DNA of 64,000 nucleotides from assembly GCF_028502605.1 (NCBI RefSeq), contig NC_079232.1:4836001-4900000 (forward strand), read 5' to 3'. Shown here piece after piece: positions 38,201-50,700 of the stretch. The translations under genes were made by a program, and so were the position numbers. Origin of the DNA: Trichoderma breve. Its lineage: Eukaryota; Ascomycota; Sordariomycetes; Hypocreales; Hypocreaceae. Each line of letters opens with the position of its first letter. Position 1 is the stretch's first letter. Under the pieces are notes generated by a model. The model did not search any database. It was not told where the DNA came from and was given only the letters and a program-made list of their open reading frames with translations.

Positions 38201-40520
38201 GGATTGTATTTCCCCGCCTTCCCCAGGCCTAGTTCATGTCTGAGCCGGTGCTAATCAGAGATTGTCCATACATACTCGTACATGTGCATGACCCTCATGC
38301 AAACTGATATGATATCGAGGATTTGCCTGGCCATGGTAGAGCTCACTCACGTTGGAGCTAGACATGAACGAGGAGTCGATCATCCACTCAGACTCCAGAG
38401 GGGTAAGATCCAGACGATTAGCGTGTTAGCAGCAATCCTCATGCTTTGCCTTGATAGATGACGAGGATAACACCCAACGGCTGGGGAGAATTCCATCCCG
38501 TCTCTGCCAAAATAGCCTGAGAGCACAATATCATTCCAATGCGTCTTTTCGCGATCAAAGGCTTACATCACGACAATGAGTCTGCTGACGCCGTCGTGCC
38601 GGCTCCCAACCCCACCCCCACACTGGCGAGATGGCTAAATCTGAAATGTTTGAGAGCGGCAAGTTGAGCTAGTGGCCACGAAGGATGTAGCATCTTTGAT
38701 CCCATCCTACTGGGAATTCAGGAAGCCATACAAGGCGTTTTCTTCAAGAGTATTAGTATTTGCAATGAATCAGAAGAGTGCAGTGCCCAATTAGGGCCGT
38801 GCAGCAATTCTATGCCCAAGTCTCTTGCACAGTACAGCACTCCGTATAAAGTATTTAGAACATGTGCCATGAACTCTCCCCATGATTCATCTTGTGGCTC
38901 ACGTGGGGGAGACGCGGCACTCCGTATAGAGAACGGAGCAAGCCAAAACACAACCCAATGCCAAAAGCCAAAAGCCAAAGCCAAACAAAGCCACTGCGGA
39001 AAATTTTTCATCGGTATGGAGTACATACACAGGGAGACACAAGACGACGAATGCTTCACACTGGAGGCCCAGGAGAAACCCAAACCCCCACCACCGCAGC
39101 CCCGCCATTCCTCGAAAAAGCCCCCTTATTTCTTGACAAGCAACCAACCCGACTCCTCTGCGTGCTCTTTACACCACACCACCTCGAAACTTAGGTCGTG
39201 AGTTGGTGGTGAGCGGTTGTGAGTGGTTGCAAAGGCGGCGCTGCGGGTAAAACAGGCACATAACAAGGCTTCGCTGTTTGGTGCACACACACACGCAGCA
39301 CACATTCCCGCTAACGCCTTGTGTATGTGTCAGGCAAAGTCTTTTCATTCGCCAGGCTGTTTTGAAGCGGTGAAGAGAAGGTGTAAGTAAAACGTAGAAG
39401 AAAAAGAGAAGAAGAGAAAAAGAAAGGTGCCTTTCGTGTCTCAGTGCGAGTCTCAGCTGCAGCATCTGTAACAGACGAATCATGCAAGCCACCTCACCGT
39501 TCGCTTTACACAACAGTAGCAAACGCACTGCATTAGTTCCACTCACCGTACAGCACTCCGTACTTGTACGTAAAACACAGTTACATTTCTCCTATTACTT
39601 GCTTGTACTCCGTACGTGTGGCCGTCAAAGTCGAGGCGAAGCATTTGACTGCCCATGGGCTCTTCTCACCTTTTTACTTGGCCGGTCTCGGATATGGACT
39701 TTATCACCGCTCCATATTACTCCGTGATTCCATCTCCGTGATAGTATGTACAGGTAAGAGGAAGTACCTAAAGGTTTTGGTGTACTGTAAAGAGAACACC
39801 AGCACCACCATCATCTGTTGATCAGATCACCCGCCATCATCTTAGCTAGAACGGGCAACGCGTGTGCCGTCCCGAGTGAAACACGTCATACTCAGGGCGA
39901 CCAATATCATTTTCTCTTGACAAACTTGGTGCAATTTTTTATTCCTCTTCACAGCGGAACAGTAGTTAGCTCCAAAGACCGCTGACGTGATCTCGATCCA
40001 TCCCATCTAGACCCGTCCCAGCAGGGTTTTGCTCTCTTGCGTCACAGTCCGGAAAACCCAACAAAATCCCTCCCAGCCTTACCGGCCGACTTAAACCGGC
40101 CCGGGGGCACCTTTTCGAAGCCTAGGCTCCAAGGCTGTCGTGTACTCATACTCATACGGTCCATGTACTCCCTAAACCACGCATGAACAGGCTGTGCCAG
40201 GGACCCTGAAAAAAAAAAAAAAAGGAACAACAAATGACGGGCGTCGGCCGGGCGTCGTCGTTCTGCTGTGGGGGAGAGAGTGATGTGATGGGGGAGCAAA
40301 TGGCCACATGCCCGCTCAAATGATAGGATAAGAGGGTGTGAGATTTTACAGAGGCTCGCACAAGAGCGTGCGACGCCACCATGGACACGATCCAAAACAG
40401 AATGGAAGGAACACGCGTGTTTCGAGCTTGTAAGATGATAACAGCGGCTCCCAGAAGAGGCCAAGGAGTTTGCCCATCCTCAGGCTCTGCATGTTATGCA
40501 TGGCGCCGTCTCACAGCCTG

Positions 40521-40586
40521 TACGGAGTCGCATCAAACAGGCCTGATAATACGGAGTCGCATCAAACAGGCCTGATAATACGGAGT
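40521..40586. repeat. 29-bp tandem repeat, 2.3 copies
   Basis: Two perfect 29-bp units (40521-40549 and 40550-40578), each starting TACGGAGTCGCATC and ending GGCCTGATAA, are followed by the first 8 bases of a third (40579-40586). The first eight bases, TACGGAGT, match the 9-bp word dispersed through the intergenic DNA of this window. Confidence 0.95.
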
Positions 40587-42334
40587 CCCCAGACTTGGCG
40601 GAATCCAATCAAATCCGCCAGACGGGCTGCGAATGCCTGAGATTTGGTGCTATTCATAGCCTTTCGGCCTGCGCACAAACAAAAGAGGCCCGCCTCGCGC
40701 AACGAAACTTGAGGCTGCACACAAGGCAATCATGTGTATCACACGCAGGCCACTTTTTCTCGTATCAAGCCATCATCATATTATTTCTCAGCATCAGGTG
40801 CGAGAAATTCAACACACAAGGGAAGCCATGTGGCCGTCGAAGAGTCACAGTCAGAGTTACAGCAGCACAACCACGCAAGGCACATGCTTGCCTATCCACG
40901 ATAACACTCTCACTAGTAGCACTCGTATCATGGCCATCCCCCCCAGCAAATCATTTCAAACCACCAGAATCTCTTCCCCCCGTATCTAAGTGGTATTCCC
41001 TCCCACACAGGGCTCTCCTCCCCCCTTCCATTGCATTCCATCCAAGCGAGCCAAACAAATCGTCCCCCCCCCTCTAATTCTGCCCAGACACCCCCCCGGG
41101 AAAAAAGCAAAACCACCCCCTCAATGCACCAGGAAAAGCTGTGGACACATCATGTATCCCGCCTGATTGCCTCCCCCAGAGATAAACCTTCCTAGCGCTG
41201 AGACCCGCCCTACGAGAATGTCGGTTCAGTGTACATGCAATCAACGCTAGACAGATACCGACCTTGGCTCAAGAGCAACATCAATCTCGCCATTCTTCCT
41301 CCCCGGTGCTTTACTAAGAACATACCCAGTGAGAGTGAAAATGAGACTGAGACAGAGCTTGAATTAAGGCTTCTCCGGATAAACTAAAAACTCTACCACC
41401 CCCTCCCCCGCAATTTCGCTCTTTCTTTTAGCCCAAGTGCTCCGTATTACGGGAGTAGGTACTTCTGATCACTTATCTCATTCCCCTTCGTACGATAGCC
41501 GGTTGACCATCAGGAGATAAGGCGGGAAACACCGGAAGGATAGCCTCAAACCCCAAACGCAAAATAAAGGCGAATGAAACATCAACTCTTTTCAAACATT
41601 ACACAAGAGAGCAGAAGTGTCCGCCCACTTGCCATTACCATTACCGTATTCTACCTAGTACCTAGAATACCAAAGATCCCAGATAAATCATTCAGCTTTT
41701 CCATGTCTATGAAGTCATGCTTCGCAACCACGGGTCCCACGGATGCACCGCTTGCCCGTGGCTTTTCCTCCCCCTTCAATCCCCCCTCCATTACCTGTCC
41801 ACCCCTGAATAGCGCTGCCGCCTCCCCCATAGTGCATGAGGTTTCCCCATATTTTGTAACACCAAACGTGTTTTGGTATTCCCCAGTCAAATGCCAGCCC
41901 ATGCCGTTGCCGAAGCCCTCAGATGCCAAATGCCGGAGACGGGCTTTCTAGCGGCATGTGGGATGCAAATATACCAAGAAACAACAGGTAAAAAGAAATT
42001 GCTTTGGTTGTACAGATATGATGAAAGATTGGAGCGCGTGAGTGTGTAAAATAATCATCATGTCTTTTTCGATTTTTTTGGGCCAACTTTCAGTTGAATC
42101 CAATAATAAAATCTTCCACTGTATAGAAACAATCCGAAACAAGAGAAGAGAAGAAACAGAAAAAAAAAAGTAGTAGTCAACAGTAATCCGTTGGGGAAGT
42201 GGTGATGTCTATATTTCCTTTGGCCATCCGTCTTGTATAGGATTCCATGCCCTGCAATGAAAAAAAAAAAATCAAGAAGAAAACAAAAAAGGGAAGAAAA
42301 AAATAGCCGTGTCAAGTCCTTCGAGGGACGACTC

Positions 42335-42364
42335 TTTCCATTTCCATTTCCATTTCCATTTCCA
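42335..42364. repeat. (TTTCCA)5 hexamer repeat in the cre1 3' flank
   Basis: Five perfect TTTCCA units, read as TGGAAA on the cre1 coding strand, lie 80-109 bp beyond the cre1 stop codon and therefore probably inside its 3' UTR. Confidence 0.9.
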
Positions 42365-42443
42365 TGCCATAAACGCCGTCTCTTTCTATCCTTCTATAGC
42401 CCAAAGTCATCAAGTCATTCGAGGCGCCAAAGCAAGGGATTCT

Positions 42444-43673
42444 CTACATCCGATCCATGAGGTCGCCACCTGCAAGACTGCCTGCAGTTGAACTTCTGCC
42501 GCTGTTAGGGAATACACCGTCTGAGAGGAGATCCTGCACCGCCACCTTGGGAACCTGAGGAACAGGGAGCTTCCTCTGGCTCCCGTCGGGGCGGCTGATG
42601 ATATCGGTAAGCGACATGCCGGGGCTGCGGTTGTTGTTTGCCTGCAGCTGAGGGGGGAACTGGGGAGCATCCAGGTGGGGCTCCATGGGGGCCAGCGCCG
42701 GAGTCGTGTTGTGCTGCAGAGACAGGTTTCTCAGACTCGGCAGCTCATAGCCCGAAAAGGGGCGGAGTCGAGGGGAGTGAGCGGGAGTTGCGATGGGAGT
42801 GTGATCCGGGGTGGGAGACAGAGAATCGTGGGAAAAGGTGGGAGAAGAGGGAGCCGTAGAGTTGGGTGAGTTAGGCCTCGACCTCTTGGCATGCCTCATG
42901 CTGCTGTAATGATCATCATCGTCATTGGAGTGAGATCTCGCCATGTGGTACGAGGAAAGGGAAGGCGGGTGGCCTCGAGAGTTCGGCAGGCCCTGGCCGA
43001 AGTAGGGGTGATGCCTTGAGTTGTGGTTAGACGGGCCGCCAGAGAGAGTTTCCCGTTCGATCTGGTTTGCAGCCTTTGCCAGCATAGTGATATCGTTGCC
43101 ACGGTTGTAGTGAGCCATGGGGGTCTGGGGCATGACAAACGAGGAGTAAGAGTGGGGAGGCGAGACGTTAGGCGAGACCAGAGTCGAGGTGGGAGCAGAG
43201 CGGATGGCCTTTGGCACTGGAGGGGGCATCATGCCATCGACGTGCATGTGGTGAGGAAGACCCTGGTGGTGAAGGTGCTGCTGGTGCTGCTGCTGACCCT
43301 TGTTGCCGCGCCTGGAGTTGGGGTTGCTGTGTATCCTCGAGTGCCTAGTCAACTCATCGGAACGAGAGAACTTCTTGCTGCAGCCAGGGAACTGGCAGGC
43401 ATGGGGCTTCTCGCCCGTGTGAGTGCGGATGTGCCTGGTCTGGTGCTCCAGACGGTGGAAGGCCTTTTCACAAAGAGGACACTTGTAGGGACGAGGAAGC
43501 TCGTTGGCAGTCTCCGTTGACTGCGCTCCTGGGATAGGCCCATTGGGCTTGATGACGGTAACCGCAGCGGTAGACATGGCTCCGCTGCCTTGCTCGGCGT
43601 CGCTGTCCTGTCCTGCTGCCGAAGTTGGATTGAGTAGATTGGAAAAATCCACGGCAGACTGAGCTCGTTGCAT
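42444..43673 (-). CDS. cre1: Carbon catabolite repressor CRE1 (CreA), C2H2 zinc-finger protein
   Basis: DNA-binding repressor that shuts down cellulase, xylanase and alternative-carbon genes on glucose. Intronless, 409 residues. Two C2H2 fingers: residues 63-85 (C65, C68, H81, H85; [19 protein letters not shown]) and 91-115 (C93, C98, H111, H115; [20 protein letters not shown]), joined by TGEKP. They are followed by the basic RRGNKGQ, a Gln/His-rich stretch, [20 protein letters not shown], an acidic region ([11 protein letters not shown], with the Ser probably equivalent to the regulatory Ser241 reported for T. reesei CRE1), and the conserved C-terminus [20 protein letters not shown]. The N-terminus [18 protein letters not shown] is diagnostic for Trichoderma. 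It has a few extra residues near position 24 (DAEQG) compared with the T. reesei protein as I remember it. The start is fixed by this conserved N-terminus. Confidence 0.98.
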   Translation of the reverse strand: MQRAQSAVDFSNLLNPTSAAGQDSDAEQGSGAMSTAAVTVIKPNGPIPGAQSTETANELPRPYKCPLCEKAFHRLEHQTRHIRTHTGEKPHACQFPGCSKKFSRSDELTRHSRIHSNPNSRRGNKGQQQHQQHLHHQGLPHHMHVDGMMPPPVPKAIRSAPTSTLVSPNVSPPHSYSSFVMPQTPMAHYNRGNDITMLAKAANQIERETLSGGPSNHNSRHHPYFGQGLPNSRGHPPSLSSYHMARSHSNDDDDHYSSMRHAKRSRPNSPNSTAPSSPTFSHDSLSPTPDHTPIATPAHSPRLRPFSGYELPSLRNLSLQHNTTPALAPMEPHLDAPQFPPQLQANNNRSPGMSLTDIISRPDGSQRKLPVPQVPKVAVQDLLSDGVFPNSGRSSTAGSLAGGDLMDRM

Positions 43674-44327
43674 GTGATCGAGCGGCAGCCAAAGCGAGTA
43701 AACGTTGACTAGACGGCCAGAGAAGCGAGCGTGTGGGTTGGCAAGAGATTATCCGCTGGTGGAGTGGTTATATGCCGTTGTCCTTGTAGTGGGGAGGACC
43801 GCTGTGCAGGACCGCTGTGTAATTATCTGCTTGTAGCTGGTGTTGACGCTGATGTTGCTTGCCTTCTAAGGCGAAAGAGGCTCTTGTCGTCGGTAGTTGG
43901 AAGATCGAGATGCGATATTAGATTGGGTGAGTGGCTATGGTGTGGTTTTTGTTTTGCTTGATCGAGGGAGACTTTTTTTTTTCCTTCGGGAGAAGGAGGG
44001 GACTGGGGGAGGCAATCGCTTTAATAAGGGCGGGCTCGGCCGGGTCGGTACTTCGTACATGGGACTGGGAGGGAGTGCAGGTACTTGCGGACAAGTACCT
44101 CAATGCATCAACGCAAGCACATGCTAGACCTCGCTACACGCGGCGGTAAATCAGGGGCGTCACGCAGGGCTTAGGCAGTGCCTTTGGGGGTGCAACAGCA
44201 CTGCACGGCACAGTCCAGTGGGCTGGATGGCGCGACGGGGCGCTGGAGGGGAGCAGACGGGACACGTAGCCAGGGCACGAAAGGGGTACGGGGTACTTGG
44301 CTGCTCTCGAATGTTTGTACCAGCCAG

Positions 44328-44417
44328 CCCCAGCATTCAAAGCCCCAGCCCTCGCCCTCAGTGGGAGCCCCAGCTGGGGCGAAGGGGACCACAAGGAGGG
44401 GGCGTGCGATGGCGGGG
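44328..44417. promoter_or_regulatory. Cluster of CRE1-type (SYGGRG) sites in the cre1 promoter
   Basis: Five SYGGRG matches fall within 90 bp, about 655-744 bp upstream of the cre1 ATG: CCCCAG at 44328, 44343 and 44368 (CTGGGG on the other strand), CTGGGG at 44374 and GCGGGG at 44412. The 44368/44374 pair forms the perfect palindrome GCCCCAGCTGGGGC (44367-44380). Further matches lie nearer the gene at 43759, 43789, 44003 and 44243. CreA/CRE1 autoregulation through such sites, with close pairs favoured, is established in Aspergillus and Trichoderma; activity of this cluster is inference. Confidence 0.6.
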
Positions 44418-44726
44418 TGTGCGCTTGGGTCAGATACCTAGTACAAGGCTCAGTGAGATGGCCGATGCCAGCTCGGCCCACGGGAGATTCTCGCTGTTGA
44501 CGGAGGTACCACCTCGACGACGGTACATGTTACTAACGTGCTCAATGCAGTGTTCTCTCAGATGCGCTGCCACCCCCCTCACCAAAAAGAGTTGAGCGTT
44601 TTGCCGCTATTGGGACGCCCCTCGGCGCCAAATAGCGAGAGTGGAAACCACGGTGAAGGGAGGTTCTTTCCATTTTTTGGCGTGCGGTTTTGTGTGTGCC
44701 TTTCTGTTGAGAATTTTTCTTAGCAG

Positions 44727-44744
44727 TTTTTTTTTTTTTTTTTT
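44727..44744. repeat. T18 homopolymer
   Basis: Uninterrupted run of 18 T on the plus strand, about 1.05 kb upstream of the cre1 ATG. Poly(dA:dT) tracts exclude nucleosomes, so this may help keep the promoter open. Confidence 0.8.
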
Positions 44745-47700
44745 CTGATTCCCGCTCCACTGGGCGAGCGAGCTTCTTACTCGTACACCTCAGATTCAAA
44801 TTACGTTTCTCAGTCCATCGCCATCACTAACCTCAACTGCCATGTCCCAGCTCGATGTACCCCCGGCTTGCTGCTCTGTACGGTATCGGGCGGAATGAGG
44901 CGCAGCCTCTGTCGTGCTCGACTGATTGGCCGCCATTCCCCGGAAAAGCTATTCGCGTGGCTTTCTGAGGTATGGAGGACGAACAAGTACTACCTGGAGA
45001 CGAAACCAAGACGGGAGAGTCGCCTAGGACGGTTTTGAACAGCATGACGCTGCGTGCGGCCGTCGAGTTCTGGAGGCTTTTCCCAGGTTCCTTTTTGCCC
45101 ACCAGCACCTGGGAATACTGGCGTCTTTTTGCGGATAGCCTACAGGTACGGAATACGGCTTGGTCTGGTGTGGGTGGTTTTTGGCTGGCGCACACAAAAG
45201 AACCGGCTCTTTTGCGCATCAATGATCGCCCGTGGCTCGCTGCCAGGACGAAGCCATTACTCTCTCTTTTCAACTGGCTTCTGGGCACGACTCATTTTCC
45301 CGTGTCGTGGGGCCGAACGCTAACCTGAAAGCCAAGGTGGCCTGGTGCTAGCGTTCACTCACAGCATGCTAACTGTGCTTATAGCACTAAATTCCACTGC
45401 GTCGTGCATTCCTCCTTGCTAGTAGGGCAACGTGAGATGATGCGATGCCGGGGTGGAATTTCACTAAGAAAAAAAAAAGAGACAGAATGATAGAGTGAGA
45501 GAGAACGACGATGAGGGAGAAACAGGAAAAGGAAATGAAAGAGAGAGAAATACAGTGCTCACGAGAGAAAAGAGAGCATGGGTAGGAAAAGATTGGTGCT
45601 GTGGTATGTGCAACAACTGGACACGTGCGCATACTCCCGTTCTCGTCTCTTTGCGGTCTTCGTCTTCTCTTTGCGCAGATATGCTTAGCACTGCCCAGTC
45701 AGCTGGCTTCGTCTTGCTACTTCGACAGCGCCCGTACTCTTCCAATCCCCGGTTTCGAGGGTCATCAGGACACTACATCCCGCTGTTTGGGGGCCGCAGT
45801 GACAGCTCCCATCCCGTCCATCAGTCGCAATGATAATGAATACATATTCATGGACCAAATGTGGGGGTCTTCAAGTGTCACGCCCACCAACAATAGCCAT
45901 GGCGGCTCGCCAGTTGGGGTCAGGTTATCAAGCACCTCCATACTCTGCGCCGATATCAGGGGAGAGCCAAGTCCACAAGTCGTTATCGTGGGATGGCAAA
46001 CCCCCATGGAGTATGTGGTCACGCCTCCGAGGAACCTGTCAATCACTTGATGACAGCCGTCTACTGGTTCGCAATACAGCCCAGGCGCTTAAGCAACCCC
46101 AAAGAGAGCGAGAGCCAGACGCATGCAGAATAGCGCGACCAACTCTTTTTACGTTCAATTTATTCTGGTCTCTTTCTGCATTCAACTCACTACTGCAACC
46201 AGTCTGTATCCAGGCCTCAACCTACCAAGTAACAGCTACAGGACTTCCTGCTAGTTGCAGCAGGATCGAGATACAGTCTCTTCATGTCTCTTCCGTGTCT
46301 CGGCTATTTGGCACCCCTTTCCTCTCCATCACCTGCCGTCGCCCTTCCTATGGTCTGATTTCTGTTGGTCATGGCAGAGGGTCTGAGGCTACCGTAGCGT
46401 CCGCAAAGCGGTCTCCAGCGATCTCGCAGAGCCAATCTTGCCTCACCTGAAGAATGAATGGCGTTAGCGAATAAATGCGACCTGCCTTGACAATGCTAGG
46501 TCGTGGTGATCAGCACAGTTGTTAGCTCGCTGAGACCATGTTGCCCCTCCGCTCACTGGATGCTCCGAGGAGTGGGCATTGCTACTACCACTGCCCTTTT
46601 CCGAACGCGAGTCCGTAATTGAGCTGGTTCATCTTGCTTCCTCACAGGCGATCGCGACGGTCCGTGAGACAAGGGTGTGGATATGGAAATATGCAGCATT
46701 CCCCAGAGGATGCTTCCCCAGACTTTCCTATTCTTCTCACTCACCAACCGGACCAAGTGGCGTCCACCATTCCTAGCGCGCCCTTGGAGCCCAAAAGTAC
46801 ATGCTCCTTTGGTCCAGATACGGAAGACACACTCCCGACTATTATTCTCCATGACTCTTCACCTTCCTTATCCTCGGCGCAACATGTCTTGGAAGGGGCC
46901 TGCCAAATTATGCTACCTCCATCACCCCGGCCGGGGTCCCCAGAAACACCCCTGGTTCCTCCCTACGGTAGAATGTGGGGGTTGTTATCTCTCACCAGAT
47001 TTTTCCCTGCAATTGGTGGCAGCGCAAACTGGCGGCTAGTTCTGGCACGGCCGCCACCTCCCCATTCGTATTGTCCAAGTGATGGATTCTTATCGCAAGG
47101 CGTGCTCTGGGCTTCAGCAGAACTGATCCGCAGTGGTGCCAAGTATCCATTCCACAGTCTAGGCACCCGTCAAACGGATTCGCCATTGCTATTAGCGCGT
47201 CTCTCTATCAACTCTGTTTCCCGACCCCGGCCTTTCACTGCTGCCTGTGTTCATGCTACAACGACTGTGCAGGAGTTGTAATTTGTGCCGCCCTGTATCA
47301 GCCGCCTGGCCATGTATTCTTGGATACATATGTACATCTAGAAAGCCGACCCTTGCGCCGCCTAAGCTGTTTCAGGAAATCCGGGGGGTCAATGATCTTA
47401 GATCTCCTGAATGTTGTTCCCCTTGTCACCGAACCAAACCGCCACGTAACTTTCTCGGAACGGGGAAGACCGGCCGACACCCCGGACAAGGAACTCTGCA
47501 GGCTGCCCCAGGCTGCCCAAGGCATTGAATGCGACCTGCTTGGAGTATGCAGCGATGAAACAGAGGTTACAGAGCCTGTGCTTTGGTTTCATGGCCCAAA
47601 AATAAAATGGGAAAATATCCACCAATACGGAGGATTATCACCTGTATGGAAGGGGGAGCAAAGATGGCAATGGTTGCGTCCCGTCCAATCCACCAAACAC

Positions 47701-50700
47701 GGCCGCTTTAGGTGAGCATCAAATAATCCTTTGGCGCCTTCTTCCGGAGAGAAGTGGTGATTCATCAGAAAACCCTCCTCGCGGCGGGTACTTCAAGCAC
47801 AGGCATGGAGTTACGGAGTACCAACGGCGGTATAAACTGATGAGGCCATATTTGGAGTCGCCCCATTTTCGCTCAGGTGTTATCCTGACAGCACCCCTTG
47901 ACAACCTCCACCAGGTCAAATCAATGCCCGCTAAAACCCCACGCAGGGGAGATGAAAGGTGATAAGGATGGATGGGCGTGATCTGATCGTTTCGTTCAAT
48001 ATTCGGTCCATCTATGGAATCCTTCGTATCAGGACATCAATGGGACATGTATTCCGGATCAATGCTCGGCGCAAACAAAGTGCTGCGTACATTTTAGTCC
48101 AACTAGGAAAAAGGTCCATGCCTGTCAAAAGTGGCTAGAGAGACTATTGCCTGGAAGCAACACTGCCAACTGCATACAGGTACGGACTGACAGCTGAGTA
48201 TGCGCATAACATTGACAAAAAAGGGTAGCGCTAGCACCAAAGATGTATACAATAGCCAATACTACATAGACTACTGCTTCAAACCGAGATACCGGTTCAA
48301 AATGGATCTCCCCGACGGAAGATGGGGGATGTCCCAATATGGAGAGATATTGAACGGCCTATTCGGCTGAATTACGGAGAGGCAAGACCCAACAATATAC
48401 AGAGGGCCTGGACTGGGGTCAACCGGGTTCCAGAGCAGAAGCAGGCCAGATATCAACCAAAAGGGATGCCAGATGCTGACTCTGGAATGCTTCAACTCGG
48501 GGAGCTCGCGGCAGTACATCCCAGGCCTTGCCTCTCGAGATTGGTACGTTGCTTGATGGCCCTCGGCCGGAATTCCTAGGGCCCCGATTTCCGTGCTGGA
48601 CGCCCGTCATCTTGCCCAGTTTCACATGTAACACGGGGAAGAGAAATGAAAAAATCCATCGTGCGTATCGCCTCGATTATCTTTTCTCGCTCAGCGGCGC
48701 ACAAGGTGGACACTGACCGAGCCAAATCAGACCTCGCCATCACCCACGTGCTTATCGTGACTCTGCCCCCAATTTCCCAATTTCTCCAGCGGAGGCGGGG
48801 CTCCGCTCGGTATACGGGCCTTGGAAGCTTTCACCATTCTCGACAGCTTGCTGCGGGTGTTTGTGCCCCGTGCGATAGCCGAAGCATCGCCTCGGCATCA
48901 ACTCACCAATGGCTGACGCATCTGCTTGGTTGGAGATTGCGACACTCCGCGCCTCCGGTTCGCGATTGGCGTGCTCTTTGATAAGAAACTATGCCGGCTA
49001 ATGGGACGGAAAGGCCAAAGTCCACGCCTAAGGGGGGTACAGAGGGGACGGCTAATACTAATTAAAGCTGACGGTCAGCGCCGGCCGAGCCACCCACAAC
49101 CTCTCCTATCAGTTATGATCTAACATGGTCCGAATGGGCAAATGGGGTCCAGTGGTGCTCGTTTGTGCAATGGTACTACAGATACCACGCCATATCTCGC
49201 TCCGAATCATTTGAAGATCTAGACCTGGAGAAGGAAAACGCTTATGCGGGGCTCCGGACTTTTTTGCTCTTTATTCAACGGAGAACAAGTTTGCAGATTA
49301 ATACGACGTGGGTTGGAAGAGACCGAATCCCTTGGCGATTGGGGGCCGCTGGGAAGGAAGATGGGAAACAGCCAATAGGGTCCTCACATTGCATCATCAG
49401 CCTCAGGTCCAGGCTGGGACTTTTTCACCCTCTCGTTTCTGACGATGCAACGTGTTACGCCTCCATGGGGGTGTGCACTAAAACCTGGAGTATTTGTCGG
49501 GCTCACTCCCCACGGTTCTTCCGTTGTCAGACACAAAAGTACGGGCACTTATTACACATATTTGCCCCTAGGCTCTTTGGCAAGATTGATACAGTACAAG
49601 TACTTATGTCTTGTGAGGGCAAATATCGGTATATTACCTGATGCCGTAAGCTCTAATACTCCCAGAAACCTTCTTTGGGTGACGAGTCGGTTTCTTGGAT
49701 GAGAATCAAAAACAGCCTTTAGGCTGAAACATGTTTTTCTGACCCTCCCCCTTTGTCCTGTCCGATTGACGCAGGAACACATTCTTTGATTAATGAAAAG
49801 CTCAAGGGGGCAGTTGGTTGCCGCATAAGCAAACTCTCCCTCACACACTTTTTAAAAAAAAAAAAAGAGGCAAAACAAAACTCCTCACCCCATGGGGGAG
49901 GAGGCGGATGCGATAGGTGCCACGATGGGGGATCTGGAATGTTCGGCCATCGGACCATGGCGTGGAAACGTTTCGCTGTGGTTGCTTCAACTTTTACATG
50001 TCTAGAGCTGCCTTGCGTGAAACAAGCACATAATTGGCCGCTGCGAACGGTTTGTTGTCGTACACACTGCAACGACTGGCACCACGTATGAGCAGCACCA
50101 ATGTATGTACTTGACAATGGGGGCCCTAGAGCCTGCGATTCGCCAGCCCAAAGATACCGCAGCGTCAAGACGAAGCATCCGTAGCCTACCAATTGGCTAG
50201 GCTCGTCACTTGGGAACACGGCTTCGGCTCTCTTTCCCGCGACGGTCGTCGTCACGTCGCACCGCCCTTGCAGCCGTTTCGTTTCGTTTTCTCGTTTGGG
50301 GCTCCCCCAAAGTTTCTTCAGGAGATTTCGGCGACGCCGCGCGAATAAAGGCGCAGGAGGGCAAAAGCCATTGAGCCGAAAGGACCCTTGGTGGCGTTCT
50401 GGAGAAACGCCCCACACAGACGTTGCCCTGAATGAAGCACCGAGCAATTTTTTGTTGTGTGCTTGTGTGTGTACAGTGTCTGTGTGAGTGTGCCACGCAC
50501 GAGCTGTGCTTCGGTACGGCGTACTCCGATCTCGAAAGAAAGCGCCGTTTTGGGCGATGAGGCGAATCTCCTAGATCTCCTTTGCGGCGACGAACTTCGT
50601 TGTGCAATAACGCAAGTGCTTGTCCCTTTTCCGATGCTCGGTCAAGTTTGCGAGTTTAGCTTGTACTTGGAATGTTCTCGTAGGAGAAAACATTAAGCGG

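Larger units (their letters stand above)
31895..42443. other. 10.5-kb gene-free region downstream of cre1
   Basis: This is the longest non-coding territory in the window. The left end holds the tim21 3' UTR and the right end the cre1 3' UTR. No coding sequence is recognisable. Frames of 90-210 codons, such as 37129-37755 (-), 40595-41077 (+) and the opposed pair at 41574-41951, show no domain or splice continuity. Contents worth noting are a T17 tract (32194-32210), an A15 tract (40209-40223), a 29-bp tandem repeat (40521-40586), a hexamer repeat (42335-42364) and many TACGGAGTA-like words (35476, 35980, 36275, 39606 exact). Confidence 0.6.

Noticed and set aside
31895..42443. Degenerate transposon in the 10.5-kb desert
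   Set aside because: No reverse-transcriptase or transposase fragments, terminal repeats, or strong C-to-T (RIP) skew were seen by eye; only simple repeats and the dispersed 9-mer.
43023..43520. 165-codon plus-strand frame inside cre1
   Set aside because: It is antisense to the zinc-finger region of an unmistakable CRE1 and has no independent evidence.
46619..47281. 220-codon plus-strand frame
   Set aside because: No domain, no homology I can recognise, overlapping frames of similar length in other phases, and no splice continuation.
49719..50447. 242-codon minus-strand frame upstream of cre1
   Set aside because: It starts at a weak position, has arginine/serine-rich chance composition, crosses a homopolymer run and shows no domain.
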